DNA from: Symbiodinium natans
Taxonomy: Eukaryota > Sar > Dinophyceae > Suessiales > Symbiodiniaceae
DNA length: 64,000 nucleotides
Assembly: GCA_905221605.1 (NCBI GenBank)
Contig: CAJNDS010002339.1
Coordinates: 230,001 to 294,000, forward strand
Direction: 5' to 3'
In this document: positions 22,012-32,681 of the stretch, piece after piece
How the letters are laid out: each line of letters starts with the position of its first letter
Numbering within the stretch: the first letter of the stretch is position 1
Translations under genes and position numbers: made by a program
The notes under the pieces: model-generated
The model's input: only the letters and a program-made list of their open reading frames with translations
The model's database searches: none
Told to the model about the DNA's origin: nothing

Positions 22012-22496
22012 AAAGTCCGAAAGTCTCTTCTTTTGCGGCTGTTTGACTCTTTGCCTTCTCTGCATGTCCGGCTGGTTCCGCGGCCCGAAATCCCTCGAAG
22101 CCAGCACTTCAGTGATGCAGAGCTGTGCGATGTGAAAAGGCACAGCAGACCCCCAGAAGGTCAGAGAATGTTGGCCTGTTGCGAGTGAGAGCAGTGGAGA
22201 TGGAATCATAAATGGCATCATGGAATCATAGAACCTGCGTTGCAGAGGCAAAGGCGCCCCAGAGATGGCGAGGCTGGGAGCCTTTGTGGCCTGGAATGGC
22301 CCTTGATCTCTGCCCTTTCCGGGCTGTGATTCCTAGGAAAGAGTCCGGAAGAGTCCAGGAAGTCCGGAGTCCGTTTTGCCCCAAAAGCTTAAGCTTTGAG
22401 TGGAGGTGCGGCGACGCGGTGCAGGGCGGGATATCTTTCGCGGGGCCTGATGTGGAGCCAGTCTTCATCCTCGAGGCACCATTTAGGAGGACTTGA
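20118..22496 (+). CDS. Unidentified multi-exon gene (candidate exons)
   Basis: Protein-like plus-strand segments lie between simple repeats. They are about 20118-20225 (SFDVPPPSDELAEAEEWPDV), about 20372-20469 (VFLTNYGTVGTIVDGQVLD, after CTGCAG and before GGTAGAG), about 20930-20985 (RQVEFLEFKFRLDGPG), 21232-21396 (MDEFFHPAFLFARMQFRKPA then QLTEDIYQSLPA), and about 22400-22496 (GGISFAGPDVEPVFILEAPF). All are on one strand and may extend into the 23.9-24.6 kb exons. No domain family recognised. Exon borders approximate. Confidence 0.4.
20468..20575. repeat. GAGA and GTGAGTGAGCTGA tandem repeats
   Basis: A short GA run is followed by about four copies of GTGAGTGAGCTGA, just downstream of the VFLTNYG exon. 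Probably intronic. Confidence 0.85.
21979..22010. repeat. C32 homopolymer
   Basis: Thirty-two consecutive C (G on the other strand). Comparable in length to the G-runs at 4622 and 12263, but in unrelated flanks. Confidence 0.95.
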
Positions 22497-22703
22497 TGCA
22501 GCAGGGGGGGTGGGAGGGCAACTCTCAAAGGGCACAAGAGCGCAAGTCAAAACCTTGCAGTGCTCTTGCAGTGCTCTTGGAGTGCACGTTCTCTTCCTTT
22601 CCTTTTCTTTCGTGTAAGATTTTGCAATTCACAGCTCGTCAGTTGGGTGGCACGGCTCTCCGTGCCGGCGCCCGGCGCCCTAGGGCCCTAGGGGCCCACG
22701 GAG

Positions 22704-22765
22704 ATCGAGAGAGAGAGAGAGAGAGAGAGCAGAAGCGAGAGAGAGAGAGAGAGAGAGCGAGGAGA
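22704..22765. repeat. GA microsatellite
   Basis: Two GA/GAGAGC runs separated by AGAAGC. Typical simple sequence. Confidence 0.9.
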
Positions 22766-22985
22766 GATGTGGGGCGGCTCCCCTTGGGGGGGGGGGGCCA
22801 AGTTGAGAGAGAGAGGAGAGATATGTGTGTGTGTGTTATCACGGTATGCTGCGAATCTTCTTTCTTGCCATTCTTCCGAGGTGCCCCGGGAGAACTTCCG
22901 CGTGCTCCATGGCCCCTCGGCCTCGGCGATCGCCTCGGCGCCTGCTTGCGAGGCGCGGCACGGGGGGGTGGGGGGTGTTTTTTTT

Positions 22986-23010
22986 GGGTTTAGGGTTTAG
23001 GGTCCAGGGT
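22986..23010. repeat. Interstitial TTTAGGG repeats
   Basis: GGGTTTAGGGTTTAGGG directly follows an eight-base T-run and lies about 25 bp before the left edge of unit A of the 7.7 kb tandem duplication. TTTAGGG is the telomere repeat reported for dinoflagellates. Confidence 0.7.
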
Positions 23011-23519
23011 GAGTTCCTCAGAGAAGAGCTGGGCTTGGGACTCTGGGAAGTTTGGCGCTGCCCTTGGCGAAGGTCCCCTGCCCGCCCCTGGCGCTGGGGA
23101 GCCGGCTGCAGCCAGGCTTAGAAGTGTCTGACGTGAGTGTCGAGGAGATGGCACAAAAACCATAGAGAAAAAGTACAGTTTAGTATGATGTGGTTGTCAT
23201 ATAGAAAATTATGGTCTCGTGCTGTATAAGGTGTGCCGTGAACGTGCGCCTGTGCCAAGTTGTTGCCCTGAAAAAGCTCCCTCATGTCAGCACCCACGGG
23301 GCCTTGGCGTCTGCCCATGCATGTCCGTCCGCGCATGAAGACACGGTTCTGCGAACGGTCGGGTGCAGCGGAGGCTTTTGGAGCAGGATCCTGACAGATG
23401 ATGCGCGTGCCCGGCCGGGTTGATTCAGCCGCTCTACCTCTATAGGGGAGGGACCATTGCAGTTCGTCTTTGTAGAGATCGCACAGAAGTCTGTAGCGTA
23501 GAGGCCGTCAATATCTTGA

Positions 23520-23612
23520 GCTGCTCGCCAAGACACCCTTGGCAGGAAGGATTTCTTGGCGGAGCAGCACCTCGACCTGCAGATCGAGGTCCGGCGCATT
23601 CGTCGTATCTGA
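23520..23612 (+). CDS. Short exon, unit A copy
   Basis: Thirty codons to TGA reading AARQDTLGRKDFLAEQHLDL then QIEVRRIRRI. Unit C (38972-39064) differs at several bases. Four changes are synonymous in this frame (GAT/GAC, GTC/GTT, CGG/CGA, CGC/CGG) and two alter the protein (L to R, L to F), which supports translation. Function unknown. Confidence 0.45.
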   Translation, partial: AARQDTLGRKDFLAEQHLDLQIEVRRIRRI

Positions 23613-23751
23613 CGGTATATCCTGTCAATGCATACACCCACAGAGCAAGTGGCTGAAGCTTGTGCGTCACCATCCACCACCATGCCGGGCGGCACATCGT
23701 CATGGATCATGTTCGGCACCAGTTGAGTGCGGCACGACGTGAAGGAGGGCT

Positions 23752-23813
23752 CATATCACCTCATATCATCTCTTATCATCTCTTATCATCTCTTATCATC
23801 TCATATCAAGGTT
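23752..23813. repeat. CATATCATCTCTTAT tandem repeat, unit A
   Basis: About five imperfect 11-12 bp copies (TCTTATCATC). The same block is at about 31569-31630 in unit B and is cut short at about 39197-39224 in unit C. Confidence 0.9.
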
Positions 23814-23878
23814 GTGGTGAGTGGGCTTGTGTCCCTTTGGGGAGCCTCGCAGCAAGGAGGAGAGAATCTGAGTGTCAG

Positions 23879-24600
23879 GTGGACGAGAGGCTGGAGGGCC
23901 CGGAGCAGCGCCTCTTCTACCTGAGGAGAGTGCGAAGGGGGAGAAGGGGGAGAGTGCCAACCCCGTGCTCAGCTGCGACTCTGCTTTCAAGTGCAAGGTT
24001 TTTTGTCTGCAAGTGCGGGGGAGGAACCTCAGCGAGCTGTCGATGAAGGTGGAGGGCGCTCCGGAGGCGACGCGCGAAGCGCGAAGAGTCTTGCCTCTTT
24101 CTGGACTAGGTTCCGACGCCTTGAAACTTGAAACTCTCGGATGCTGCCATGCGCAGGGACATGACAGCGTCCGCTTTCCGATGGAGGTGCCCATGTTCTG
24201 TGTGTGCAATTGTGTGCAGGTGCACAATGTGCAATTGTGTGCAGGTGCAAAGGTCATTCCTGCATATTCCTGCTTAGGCTTACATGGGTTCGTTTAAAGA
24301 CATGAATTGCTGGTGGCCACCCCTCCCTCACCTGCAGGCAGGTCCGTACAATTGTAAGCAGGATTATAACGCGCTTTCGGGTCGCAGGACGGCCGGTGGC
24401 AGCTGCACCACGGCGACACCGTCCTCTTGAACCTGCGCAAGGCCTCTCTCACAAGACCCCGGCGTTCCACTGTGTCTCCATACCACCCCTTGGCCGCATC
24501 CGCCCAGGGGAGCTCCATGTGGATGTGTTTCCGCGAGTTCGCGGCCAAGGCGCTAAAATCACGGGACACGTTTCTGCAACACCAGACCCCTCTTCTTGGT
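23879..24600 (+). CDS. Unidentified gene exons, unit A
   Basis: Exon-like segments: 23879-23931 (VDERLEGPEQRLFYL, directly after GTGTCAG), about 24012-24090 (RGRNLSELSMKVEGAPEATR), about 24159-24187 (GHDSVRFPMEV, after GCAG) and 24389-24443 (DGRWQLHHGDTVLLNLRK, between a CAG acceptor and a GC donor). A following stretch near 24505 reads PGELHVDVFPRVRGQGAK. The character is a soluble beta-rich domain, but no family was recognised. The exons could continue the gene at 20.1-22.5 kb. Confidence 0.45.
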
Positions 24601-24833
24601 TGGAGTTTGTTAAAGCATTGTTTAAAACCTTTTGTCCCGTAGCACACATTGACGGTGGAGTGAATGCAAGCGCTCCTTGTTCTTTGCCAAGCGAAGGGCG
24701 GAATGCGGCAGCGAGTACTGAAGAACGTTCCCGGATGTGCCCCACATTCCCAGCTTATTTCCCTTGCCTTCTGCAATGCGCACCCTCCCCTGCCCTGCGA
24801 GGCACCGTCCCTGAGTGATGCCTAGGGGCAGCG

Positions 24834-25725
24834 ATGGCCGACGAGCTGCAACATCCCGCTCCAGACCTGACGGAAAAGAAAGCTGCGACTCTTCCGTGCA
24901 GACGAGTGGAGGGCATGGTTGTTCAAGCACTTTGCAGTCTTGTGAGCGAGGATGCCAATCTTGTTGTATCTTGCTGTGTTGCCGCACATCCGAAGCTTCA
25001 TCAGTCACCAGTCAGCACATCCTCTTTCCGGAAACTTGCTGCGCGCCGGCCTGATTAGAATCTGTCTTCGAGCCTACAAGACATGCCGCAGTGTGAAGCG
25101 TGTTTTTTGCCGTTGATCGTTGGCTTGGCTAAGGCCATGGGAGTGCAGGCTCTCATCGAGCTCTGGGAGGTGACATTGTCGGAGAGCGGCTTTCGCAAAA
25201 GAGCAGCAGAAGCATCAAGAGATAGAACGAAGCTGAATAGCAGGCGTGGCCCACTCGGCACAGGCAGGTGTGGACACTGGCGCCGATTTCAAGAGCATTA
25301 TGAGATTAGCAACACCTCAGCACCTGTCGTGGAGTCAATGGCAATGGAAGCAGCTTGGCAGGTCACACACCTTCTGCCAACTTCAGCCTCGAACGGTATC
25401 ACTCCCAGCTTTTCCTTTCTCAAGCTGTTGAGGCTACGCGAAGGCACTGATCATGACAGAGCTTGATTCTGAAGGCAAAATAGAGATGCTTGCCGACAGG
25501 AATTTGTGTGGACATCACGCACAACTTGGGATTCAGATTGCAACATCGGCGAAGTTTGACACAAATTCTGGGTTGGGTAAGTTGAGGCGGGCTGCCAACG
25601 CAAGTCCACTGGGCCACCTGTGGAGGCACGCAATTCTCGAGAATTCGTTTGGGCAGTCAGGGGCAAGCGAGCGCGGCACGTGTCAGAAGAGCATCTCTCA
25701 TTCACTCTGTAGCGTTGCTACGTGA
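24834..25725 (+). CDS. Unidentified coding segments, unit A
   Basis: 24834-25058 (VEGMVVQALCSLVSEDANLV) and 25083-25466 (CEACFLPLIVGLAKAMGVQA then LIELWEVTLSESGFRKRAAE) lie in one frame, separated only by TAG at 25056. A third segment follows in another frame at 25453-25725 (MTELDSEGKIEMLADRNLCG). No family recognised. The in-frame stop may lie in an intron or mark decay. Confidence 0.4.
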
Positions 25726-26016
25726 ACTATCTTCGGAGCTTGGCAGTATGGTTACAACTGCTCTTCTTCATCTTCTTTGGCTCACACGGAGGGTCTCAAT
25801 CGTCTCAGGTTAGGCCAACTGCGTGTTGTGGGGCGCTGCCATGGCTCTTCCTCTGAAGGCCGAAGCGGAAGCTGTTTGGTTGGGGCAGCCCCTTGCTCAG
25901 TGACTTCATGCGATGTGCACAGTGATGCAACTGATGCAACTGCAATCGTGTTTGCTTCCTGCTGGGGCGGGCGCAGGCGCCTTTCTGGAGACCAAGATCG
26001 ACAGAAGGCGGCCACG

Positions 26017-26271
26017 TTCTCTTGTCGCCGACCTGGACCAAAGCTTTGGGTGTGCATCCTTGTGATACGTGGATGGGCTACTACATACGAAGGCACCGAG
26101 GCCGGCTCAAAGAAAGCTGCAAAGGAGTCAGCGGCGGCAAAGTTCTACGAAGACCCCGCCGCGCGAAGCCGCATCAAGCAACTGCGCTCCGAAGAAACGC
26201 GCAGTCAGATGAAGAAGCGCCATTTCATCCAAGGCAAAGGCAGAATGCCCAAGCAACACTTGGTGCAGTGA
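26017..26271 (+). CDS. dsRNA-binding-motif-like C-terminal exon
   Basis: The open segment ends in TGA at 26269. The stretch GPKLWVCILVIRGW, then TTYEGTEAGSKKAAKESAAA, then KFYEDP matches the second half of a double-stranded RNA-binding motif: a beta strand ending in G, a G..SKK.AKE.AA helix start, and spacing typical of the family. The first half (helix 1) is not seen; an upstream exon is expected. The tail is very basic (RSQMKKRHFIQGKGRMPKQH). Unit B has lost this segment except for the last ~20 residues, which are out of frame there. Role inferred: RNA binding. Confidence 0.5.
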   Translation, partial: FSCRRPGPKLWVCILVIRGWATTYEGTEAGSKKAAKESAAAKFYEDPAARSRIKQLRSEETRSQMKKRHFIQGKGRMPKQHLVQ

Positions 26272-27151
26272 TGTTTCATGAAGTTCCCCCATGGCGCCAT
26301 GTCGCCTGCAAGATCCACACAGCCGTTGGACGTGCAAATGCTTCAGCCGAAAAATTGATGCCTGCTGCGATTGTGGAAAAACGCTTTCGTAGGCTCAACT
26401 AAGTTCACAAGAGCCATTAGTGCATGGCTTGCATGGACCTGTTAGTTGTGGGTTTATGTGTTCGGGGACATCGCCAGCGACATGTTGTGACATGTTGTGT
26501 AGAAGCAGTGCCCGCAGGCGGATGCCGAGGTCTTGGTGGAACAAGGCGTCAGCCCTGTGGTAGTACGAAGTCTACGAATAACAGTAACTAGCCGTAACAT
26601 GTCGGCGTGCTGAAGACAGGTGGTGGCGCTTCGAGTTCGCCGGCGGCAACGCCAGGCCGTGTTTGTGACCAGTGAAGGCTGTAATCTACAGCGTTTCGTT
26701 GTTTGTCTGGGGTTGGATGGAGAACTGATGCAGCCATGCAGTGCAGAATGGTTTGCACACAGTGATATAAATCACATGGAGCCGTGTCAGTTTCGCGCAA
26801 TGTTTGAAGTCAACGGGGTTCGCGTGGGAATGCAGGGGGGGGGGGGGGAGGGCAGTACACTCGCATAATTATGAACAACCCAAATGACGGTACGTAACTC
26901 CTAAAAGTCCCCTTCAAAGATCCACGGCGATGTTGATTGCATGTGCCACGAGTCCCTAGTCCACTCGATGCACGGGATTTCATGTGAAAGATGGGACCTC
27001 CTCTGGAAAGAAAGCGATATTTGCGCCAAGGTAGGTGCTTTTAAAGCGTAAAGCAACAGTTATGCGTTGTGGAGCAGCCAATGCAGGTGCAATGACCGAG
27101 GCTCTGACCGCGGCGGCAGCGCCAGTGCAACTGCCATGGAAGGCAATTGCA

Positions 27152-27154
<3 letters not shown>

Positions 27155-27193
<39 letters not shown>

Positions 27194-27254
27194 GGAGAGA
27201 GGGAGAGAGAGAGGGAGAGAGAGAGCGAGAGAGAGTCAGAGAGAGCGAGAGAGC
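27155..27254. repeat. GA microsatellite, unit A
   Basis: GAGAGAGA with GAGAGG and GAGAGC interruptions. In unit B the counterpart (34620-34790) is longer and split by CCCTCATGCCCCAAGAAAG. Confidence 0.95.
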
Positions 27255-27484
27255 AACCGATAGTGCACCCCCTGAACAGCGAGCATGGCAAGCATTCGTG
27301 AAGGGCGGCATTTTAACAGAATGCGGGCGAGTAGCCTATAAGCAATGCTGCGTCGCTTTAGTTGGCGCAGACGCGCCCCTAGTGCCGTTCCCGAGGAAGG
27401 ACCGCAAGAGCCAAAAAGAGCTCGTCGCTATTCTGACTCGCTGCTGTGTTTCTTGTGGCAGGCGTCTGCTGTTGGCGATAACTT

Positions 27485-27703
27485 GTGTGGAGGCTGTGGC
27501 TCAGCGCGATTGCACTTGTCAGTGCAATCGACCTGGGCTACGCAAATTTGTTTGAAGTCTTGCACGCCTTCGTGCAACAGCTGCAGTGTCCCACATCACT
27601 TGGCTTGTGCCAGGCTGCAGCACAAAGTGGCCCCAACTTTTCGTTTGTCGCCCAGCCGCTGGTGGTCGGTCTGCCCTGCACCGCACTGCGCATGGTGGCG
27701 TAA
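27485..27703 (+). CDS. Small hydrophobic-start protein segment, unit A
   Basis: 72 codons. It begins WRLWLSAIALVSAIDLGYAN, resembling a signal peptide or anchor, followed by LFEVLHAFVQQLQCPTSLGL. Comparison with unit B shows several differences silent in this frame (GTG/GTA, GCT/GCC, CTG/CTT) that would change the overlapping frame, which supports this reading. The initiating codon is uncertain and it may be an exon. Confidence 0.45.
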   Translation: MWRLWLSAIALVSAIDLGYANLFEVLHAFVQQLQCPTSLGLCQAAAQSGPNFSFVAQPLVVGLPCTALRMVA

Positions 27704-28035
27704 TGTCGCACAGCATGACAAACATGAAATTTCGAATTGAACCCAGCTTACCCCGCCATGCGGCATGCTTCGAGCGCTCAGAAGCAGAGTCATCTCTCAG
27801 GCAAATCTTGGAGACCTACTATCACAGAGCTGTGGCGTCATTGCCTGCGAGGCCAGTTTTGAATCTTGACCAGGTCTAGCTGTGAAGACGGGATGCAAGA
27901 CGTGTCAAAGACAACGTAGGCCAATCTGGTAGGCTGAGAATGAGCTTCTTGTCATGGGTGCTGTAAGTTGTAATGAAGTTTGCTCCAGTTCGAGTTGTCA
28001 ATCTCTCTTGCAGTGTTGAACTCCAAACGACTGTG

Positions 28036-28212
28036 TTGCGCACACCTCCGCTTCTTGCAGCACTTCGCCGGACTGGTTTCTTCGGCGTCCGGCAGAGCGC
28101 CCACTGGTGGAAGTCCGCTGCTGAAAGTGTACTGTGGGATGACTTGCTTGTGACCCATTTTTCGCTGTTGTTTTATGCGTTTGCTGCACTTGGCTTTCCC
28201 CTGAGGTCCTGA
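28036..28212 (+). pseudogene. Unidentified segment with nonsense codon, unit A
   Basis: Reads LRTPPLLAALRRTGFFGVRQ, then WDDLLVTHFSLLFYAFAALG, and stops at TGA (28210) where unit B has TGG. After the stop the frame stays similar to unit B (LIRDLRDRAGQTSSTKAPG). The substitution therefore truncates the unit A copy relative to B. No family recognised. Confidence 0.5.
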
Positions 28213-28414
28213 CTCATCCGCGACCTGCGAGACCGCGCTGGGCAGACATCGTCGACGAAGGCCCCGGGCAACATTCTTGCAACAGTTTTCGAGCCTTCGG
28301 CTTATGTTACTGTCTGCTTCTAGCAGATGCCAGCGACGATGATGGTGCTGGGGTCTCTTTTGACGGCAGTGGGCCTGGGATTTGCCGTGCATGCTAGAAG
28401 GATCCATGCATTTG

Positions 28415-28861
28415 TCAAATTCGGCCCAGTGCGAGGTGACAACTCAGCTGGCGACGTCGATGCCCGAGAGGCATGTGGTTCCGTTCCGCGTCCTGGATCC
28501 TTTGTCTGCTAACTGAACATGCTTTTGCCGAGGCGGATGCTTTCGGATAGAAACGTAGCATGAAGTCATCCTCCAGATCTTGAGTGAAACAATCAGGTTG
28601 AACAAAATCTTCAACAGATTCTATTGACAATATCTGAGAAGCAGGTGCTCCCGCAGCCACTCCCGCAACCGCCAGCACAAGAAGGCTTGGGGAACGTGTG
28701 ACACATTGCAGACCTGCTAGGTTACGCAGTTCAGGGTCCAGACTGCGTCTGCGGCGTAATCCAGGTGGGGTTGTGCGACGCCTTTTTCCAAGCAAAGGCC
28801 TGCCCGAAGCTGGGATTGTTTGAACCTGCAGCTCGCCGACTAGCCGATGTGCGCAAAACAC
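28415..28861 (-). CDS. Minus-strand ORF conserved between units, unit A
   Basis: 149 codons. It contains SPSLLVLAVAGVAAGAPASQ (signal-peptide-like) and SIESVEDFVQPDCFTQDLED then DFMLRFYPKASASAKACS, identical to the unit B protein at 35939-36379. It lies directly upstream of, and opposite to, the cold-shock exons, so it could be antisense of 5' exons or introns of that gene. Strand therefore uncertain. Confidence 0.35.
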   Translation of the reverse strand: MFCAHRLVGELQVQTIPASGRPLLGKRRRTTPPGLRRRRSLDPELRNLAGLQCVTRSPSLLVLAVAGVAAGAPASQILSIESVEDFVQPDCFTQDLEDDFMLRFYPKASASAKACSVSRQRIQDAERNHMPLGHRRRQLSCHLALGRI

Positions 28862-28877
28862 GCTGATGCCTTTTCAG

Positions 28878-29240
28878 GCTTCGGTTTCCTGCAGCGCACC
28901 GGTCACGGTCACGGTTCCAGGCAAACCACAGATCAACGGAAACTTCTCGTCAACAGAGTGCTGGTGTAGGGTTTAAGGTTCAGGGTGTGGCTGATCTTTC
29001 GTTATCCTCTTGTTCTCTAGGGGTGCTCAAGCTTTTCGTTTCTGTGGCTGTTGTCAGGCACGACATTTTCTTCCACTTCTCGGACCTGAAGCCCCACATC
29101 AATTCCTGGGATCTTGCGGTGGGCGCCCGCGTAAGGTTCTGCTGGGAGGTGCCCGTCGATTTCTGTCGGTTTCGTTTTGCCTCTTTCGCGAAGTTCAGGA
29201 GCCAAGAGACAAAAAAAGACCAGGTGGGCGGGCTCGCCAG
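28878..29240 (+). CDS. Cold-shock domain protein, unit A (spliced)
   Basis: Three exons join in frame. 28878-28920 encodes FGFLQRTGHGHGS (RNP1-like GFGFL), 29058-29148 encodes RHDIFFHFSDLKPHINSWDL then AVGARVRFCWE (RNP2-like DIFFHF), and 29199-29240 encodes EPRDKKRPGGRARQ (D..K.RP end strand). Together they follow the cold-shock fold order: RNP1, RNP2, linker, G..V.F, basic strand. Intron 1 (28921-29057) starts GC and intron 2 (29149-29198, only 50 bp) starts GT; both end AG. The first exon, with strand beta1, was not found, nor was the 3' end. Cold-shock domain proteins bind single-stranded RNA/DNA and are numerous in dinoflagellates (established knowledge). Confidence 0.8.
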
Positions 29241-29934
29241 GTTCTGCTGGATCCAGTGACTTCGTGGCATTGGTGCTGCCATCTGCTCTTTTGTTTTTTT
29301 TGGCTAGGCGAATTAGCTCATGAGACTGTTGAGGGTCCGGTGAGGGCTCTAGTCTGACTGTACCAGAGATTCATTGAGCCCGGCGTGCTGTGAAGGTCCG
29401 CCTCATAGATTTCATGCCCTCTTGGTCAAGCTGTCTTGAGACATCCGCAACTGGCCGGCCCAACAGGCGATCTTGCAATAGCTTGAGATCAGATGAGTCA
29501 GATAAGGACTGGAAGCATGATGACGACGATCGGCGTAAAGACTGGAAGAAGGTTCGACAGTTTTCGGGTAAATGCCCAGCAATGCAAAGCACCGACATAT
29601 TGACAATGTTGCATTCTGCTCAGGGAAGTGGTTCCTGCAGACGCAGAGGCAGTTGTAAGAGCGACTCCTATGACAAGGCTATTGTGCGACCTTTCGGTGC
29701 GCAGGTCCGTGCGGCCATACCCACTCCTCGCATGACAAATCTGCATCTCGTCGACTGAATGCGAAGCATCAGCGATGAACCAGCTCATCAGCTAAGCTGA
29801 GCCTCTGCAAGTGCGATTCGAACACTTAGTTTCTCCTGCCACTGCTCAGTGCAAAGCACAAGGGCCACGCCAGCTGTAAAAGCGGCTGTCATCGTACTGC
29901 GTCTACATGTTTCTCCGTCCGAACAGCTCGGATG

Positions 29935-30560
29935 CTAAGAAGCAGAACGTGAAAATTCAGTGGAAGTGAGGCGGACTTGAGCTGGGAACCCTTGGAAAAA
30001 CTTTTCAGGTCGACACACAGGGTCCAGTATTCTGCCTGTGCCCTGGGCTGCTGACGTATCCACAAGCATGTCGGCGTTCTTTTCCGAAAAAGCACGGCTT
30101 GCTTCCAGCTGAGCAATGGGTTTCTTGGAGCCATGATTGATTCCCAGCGAAGCAGCCGCGGAAGGTGCGCTTCGAATGACATGCCACATGGTACGTGGGA
30201 AAGTTGTTGACCTTTGGTGTTGACGTCGCCTGGCCCGCAAAGTCACGGAGAAGAGTAGTGTTTCCAACATTGCTTGAGCTGGTGGCAGTCCTGTTCTCAT
30301 CAAAGGCACCTTTACCGTAGGCACACCAGCAGTCGCGTGTTGTTGGGGTAGCACAGCCAGGCCGAGGCATCTTGAGGCGAACACCTGGAATTGCAACCCC
30401 CACGACTTGCAAGCAAGACAAGCCGAAGACCTGGCTTCTTGCGGTCAGGTCAGCTTGAGAAGCTGGGTCGAATTGGAGCAGTCCATCGCCCGCAGCCCCA
30501 GAGCACGTGTAGCACGTCACTTTGCAGGTTGCCAACAATGGGGGTTCCCGGCGTGTAGTT
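29935..30560 (-). CDS. Candidate minus-strand gene, unit A
   Basis: Two overlapping minus frames look protein-like. At about 30540 the frame reads EPPLLATCKVTCYTC, similar to the C-terminal end of a ShKT domain (L...C...C..C). At 29935-30200 the frame reads SLGINHGSKKPIAQLEASRA then EKNADMLVDTSAAQ. Unit B (37635-38154) has a Leu in place of one Cys and a shortened second part. A complete ShKT motif is not seen, so this is tentative. Confidence 0.25.
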
Positions 30561-31336
30561 CTCTCTTAAGCATTTCAAGAGAACACTCCCCATTCAAGAG
30601 CTGCTTCTCTTATGAGCCCAAACCCGGAGTTCTGCTACAATGCTACACGATACTACCCTTCGAGGACAGGACCCGCCGGCCTCTCCAAGCCCACCTTCGC
30701 CTCGGGCTGAAGTGGGCTCCTTCAGGTGTTGATGGGCCCTGGGTTTCAGGGTAGCAGGGCTTTTGTAGGTTTCGGGGTTCAGGGGAAAGCTTAGAGTGCA
30801 TAGCTCGACTTCTGCTGGGAGTGGGGAGGAACAATTGCAATTAGGTGCTTGGGACTCTGGGAAGTTTGGCGCTGCCCTTGGCGAAGGTCCCCTGCTCGCC
30901 CCTGGCGCTGGGGAGCCGGCTGCAGCCAGGCTTAGAAGTGCCTGACATGAGTAGGAGATGGCACGACAGCCATAGAGAGAGAAAGTACAGTTTAGCATAA
31001 TGCGGTTTTCATATAGAAAATTATGGTCTCGTGCAGTATCAGGTGTGCCGTGAACGTGCGCCTGTGCCAAATTGTTGCTCTGAAATCTCCGTCATGCGAG
31101 CCTTCAGCACCCACGGGGCCTTGGCGTCTGCCCATGCATGTCCGTCCGCGCATGAAGACACGGTTCTGCGAACGGTCGGTGCAGCGGAGGCTTTTGGAGC
31201 AGGATCCTGACAGATGATGCGGGTGCCCGGCCGGGGTTGATTCAGCCGCTCTACCTCTATAGGGGCGGGACCATTGCAGTTCGTCTTTGTAGAGATCGCA
31301 CAGAAGTCTGTAGCGTAGAGGCCGTCAATATCTTGA

Positions 31337-31429
31337 GCTGCTCGCCAAGACACCCTTGGCAGGAAGGATTTCTTGGCGGAGCAGCACCTCGACCTGCAGA
31401 TCGAGGTCCGGCGCATTCGTCGTATCTGA
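31337..31429 (+). CDS. Short exon, unit B copy
   Basis: Same peptide as the unit A copy at 23520-23612. Confidence 0.45.
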   Translation, partial: AARQDTLGRKDFLAEQHLDLQIEVRRIRRI

Positions 31430-31695
31430 CGGTCTATCCTGTCAATGCATACACCCACAGAGCAAGTGGCTGAAGCTTGTGCGTCACCATCCACCACCAT
31501 GCCGGGCGGCACATCGTCATGGATCATGTTCGGCACCAGTTGAGTGCGGCACGACGTGAAGGAGGGCTCATATCACCTCATATCATCTCTTATCATCTCT
31601 TATCATCTCTTATCATCTCATATCAAGGTTGTGGTGAGTGGGCTTGTGTCCCTTTGGGGAGCCTCGCAGCAAGGAGGAGAGAATCTGAGTGTCAG

Positions 31696-32430
31696 GTGGA
31701 CGAGAGGCTGGAGGGCCCGGAGCAGCGCCTCTTCTACCTGAGGAGAGTGCGAAGGGGGAGAAGGGGGAGAGTGCCAACCCCGTGCTCAGCTGCGACTCTG
31801 CTTTCAAGTGCAAGGTTTTTTGTCTGCAAGTGCGGGGGAGGAACCTCAGCGAGCTGTCGATGAAGGTGGAGGGCGCTCCGGAGGCGACGCGCGAAGCGCG
31901 AAGAGTCTTGCCTCTTTCTGGACTAGGTTCCGACGCCTTGAAACTTGAAACTCTCGGATGCTGCCATGCGCAGGGACATGACAGCGTCCGCTTTCCGATG
32001 GAGGTGCGAATGTTCTGTGTGTGCAAAAAAAAGTAAGTGTGTGTGTGTGTGTGTGTGCAGGTGTGCAAGGTCATTCCATGTCATTCCTGCTTCGGCTTAC
32101 ATTGGTTCGTTTACGGGCTCTATTTCTGCCGGGCTGACGCACACGTGCCATTAATTGCTGGTGGCCACCCCTCCCCCACCTGCAGGCAGGTCCGTACAAT
32201 TGTAAGCAGGATTATAACGCGCTTTCGGGTCGCAGGACGGCCGGTGGCAGCTGCACCACGGCGACACCGTCCTCTTGAACCTGCGCAAGGCCTCTCTCAC
32301 AAGACCCCGGCGTTCCACTGTGTCTCCATACCACCCCTTGGCCGCATCCGCCCAGGGGAGCTCCATGTGGATGTGTTTCCGCGAGTTCGCGGCCAAGGCG
32401 CTAAAATCACGGGACACGTTTCTGCAACAC
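31696..32430 (+). CDS. Unidentified gene exons, unit B
   Basis: The same exon series as 23879-24600, with essentially identical exon sequence. The gap before the DGRWQLHH exon differs: unit B has a TG microsatellite (32038-32058) where unit A has CAATTGTGTGCAGGTG repeats. This is consistent with an intron there. Confidence 0.45.
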
Positions 32431-32681
32431 CAGACCCCTCTTCTTAGTTGGAGTTTGTTAAAGCATTGTTTAAAACCTTTTGTCCCGTAGCACACATTGA
32501 CGGTGGAGTGAATGCAAGCGCTCCTTGTTCTTTGCCAAGCGAAGGGCGGAATGCGGCAGCGAGTACTGAAGAACGTTCCCGGATGTGCCCCACATTCCCA
32601 GCTTATTTCCCTTGCCTTCTGCAATGCGCACTCTCCCCTGCCCTGCGAGGCACCGTCCCTGAGTGATGCCTAGGGGCAGCG

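Larger units (their letters stand above)
23033..30846 (+). repeat. 7.7 kb tandem unit A
   Basis: Begins at GCTTGGGACTCTGGGAAG. The same start recurs at 30847 and 38477, giving unit lengths of 7814 and 7630 bp. Identity to unit B is very high from about 23400 to 25790. It drops, with many indels, from about 25800 to 30600, then becomes essentially complete again from about 30640 (matching the end of unit B). Confidence 0.95.

Noticed and set aside
22004-22100. Possible spliced-leader or small RNA gene
   Set aside because: I looked for the dinoflagellate spliced-leader word and for tRNA-like or snRNA-like cores across the window and found no convincing match.
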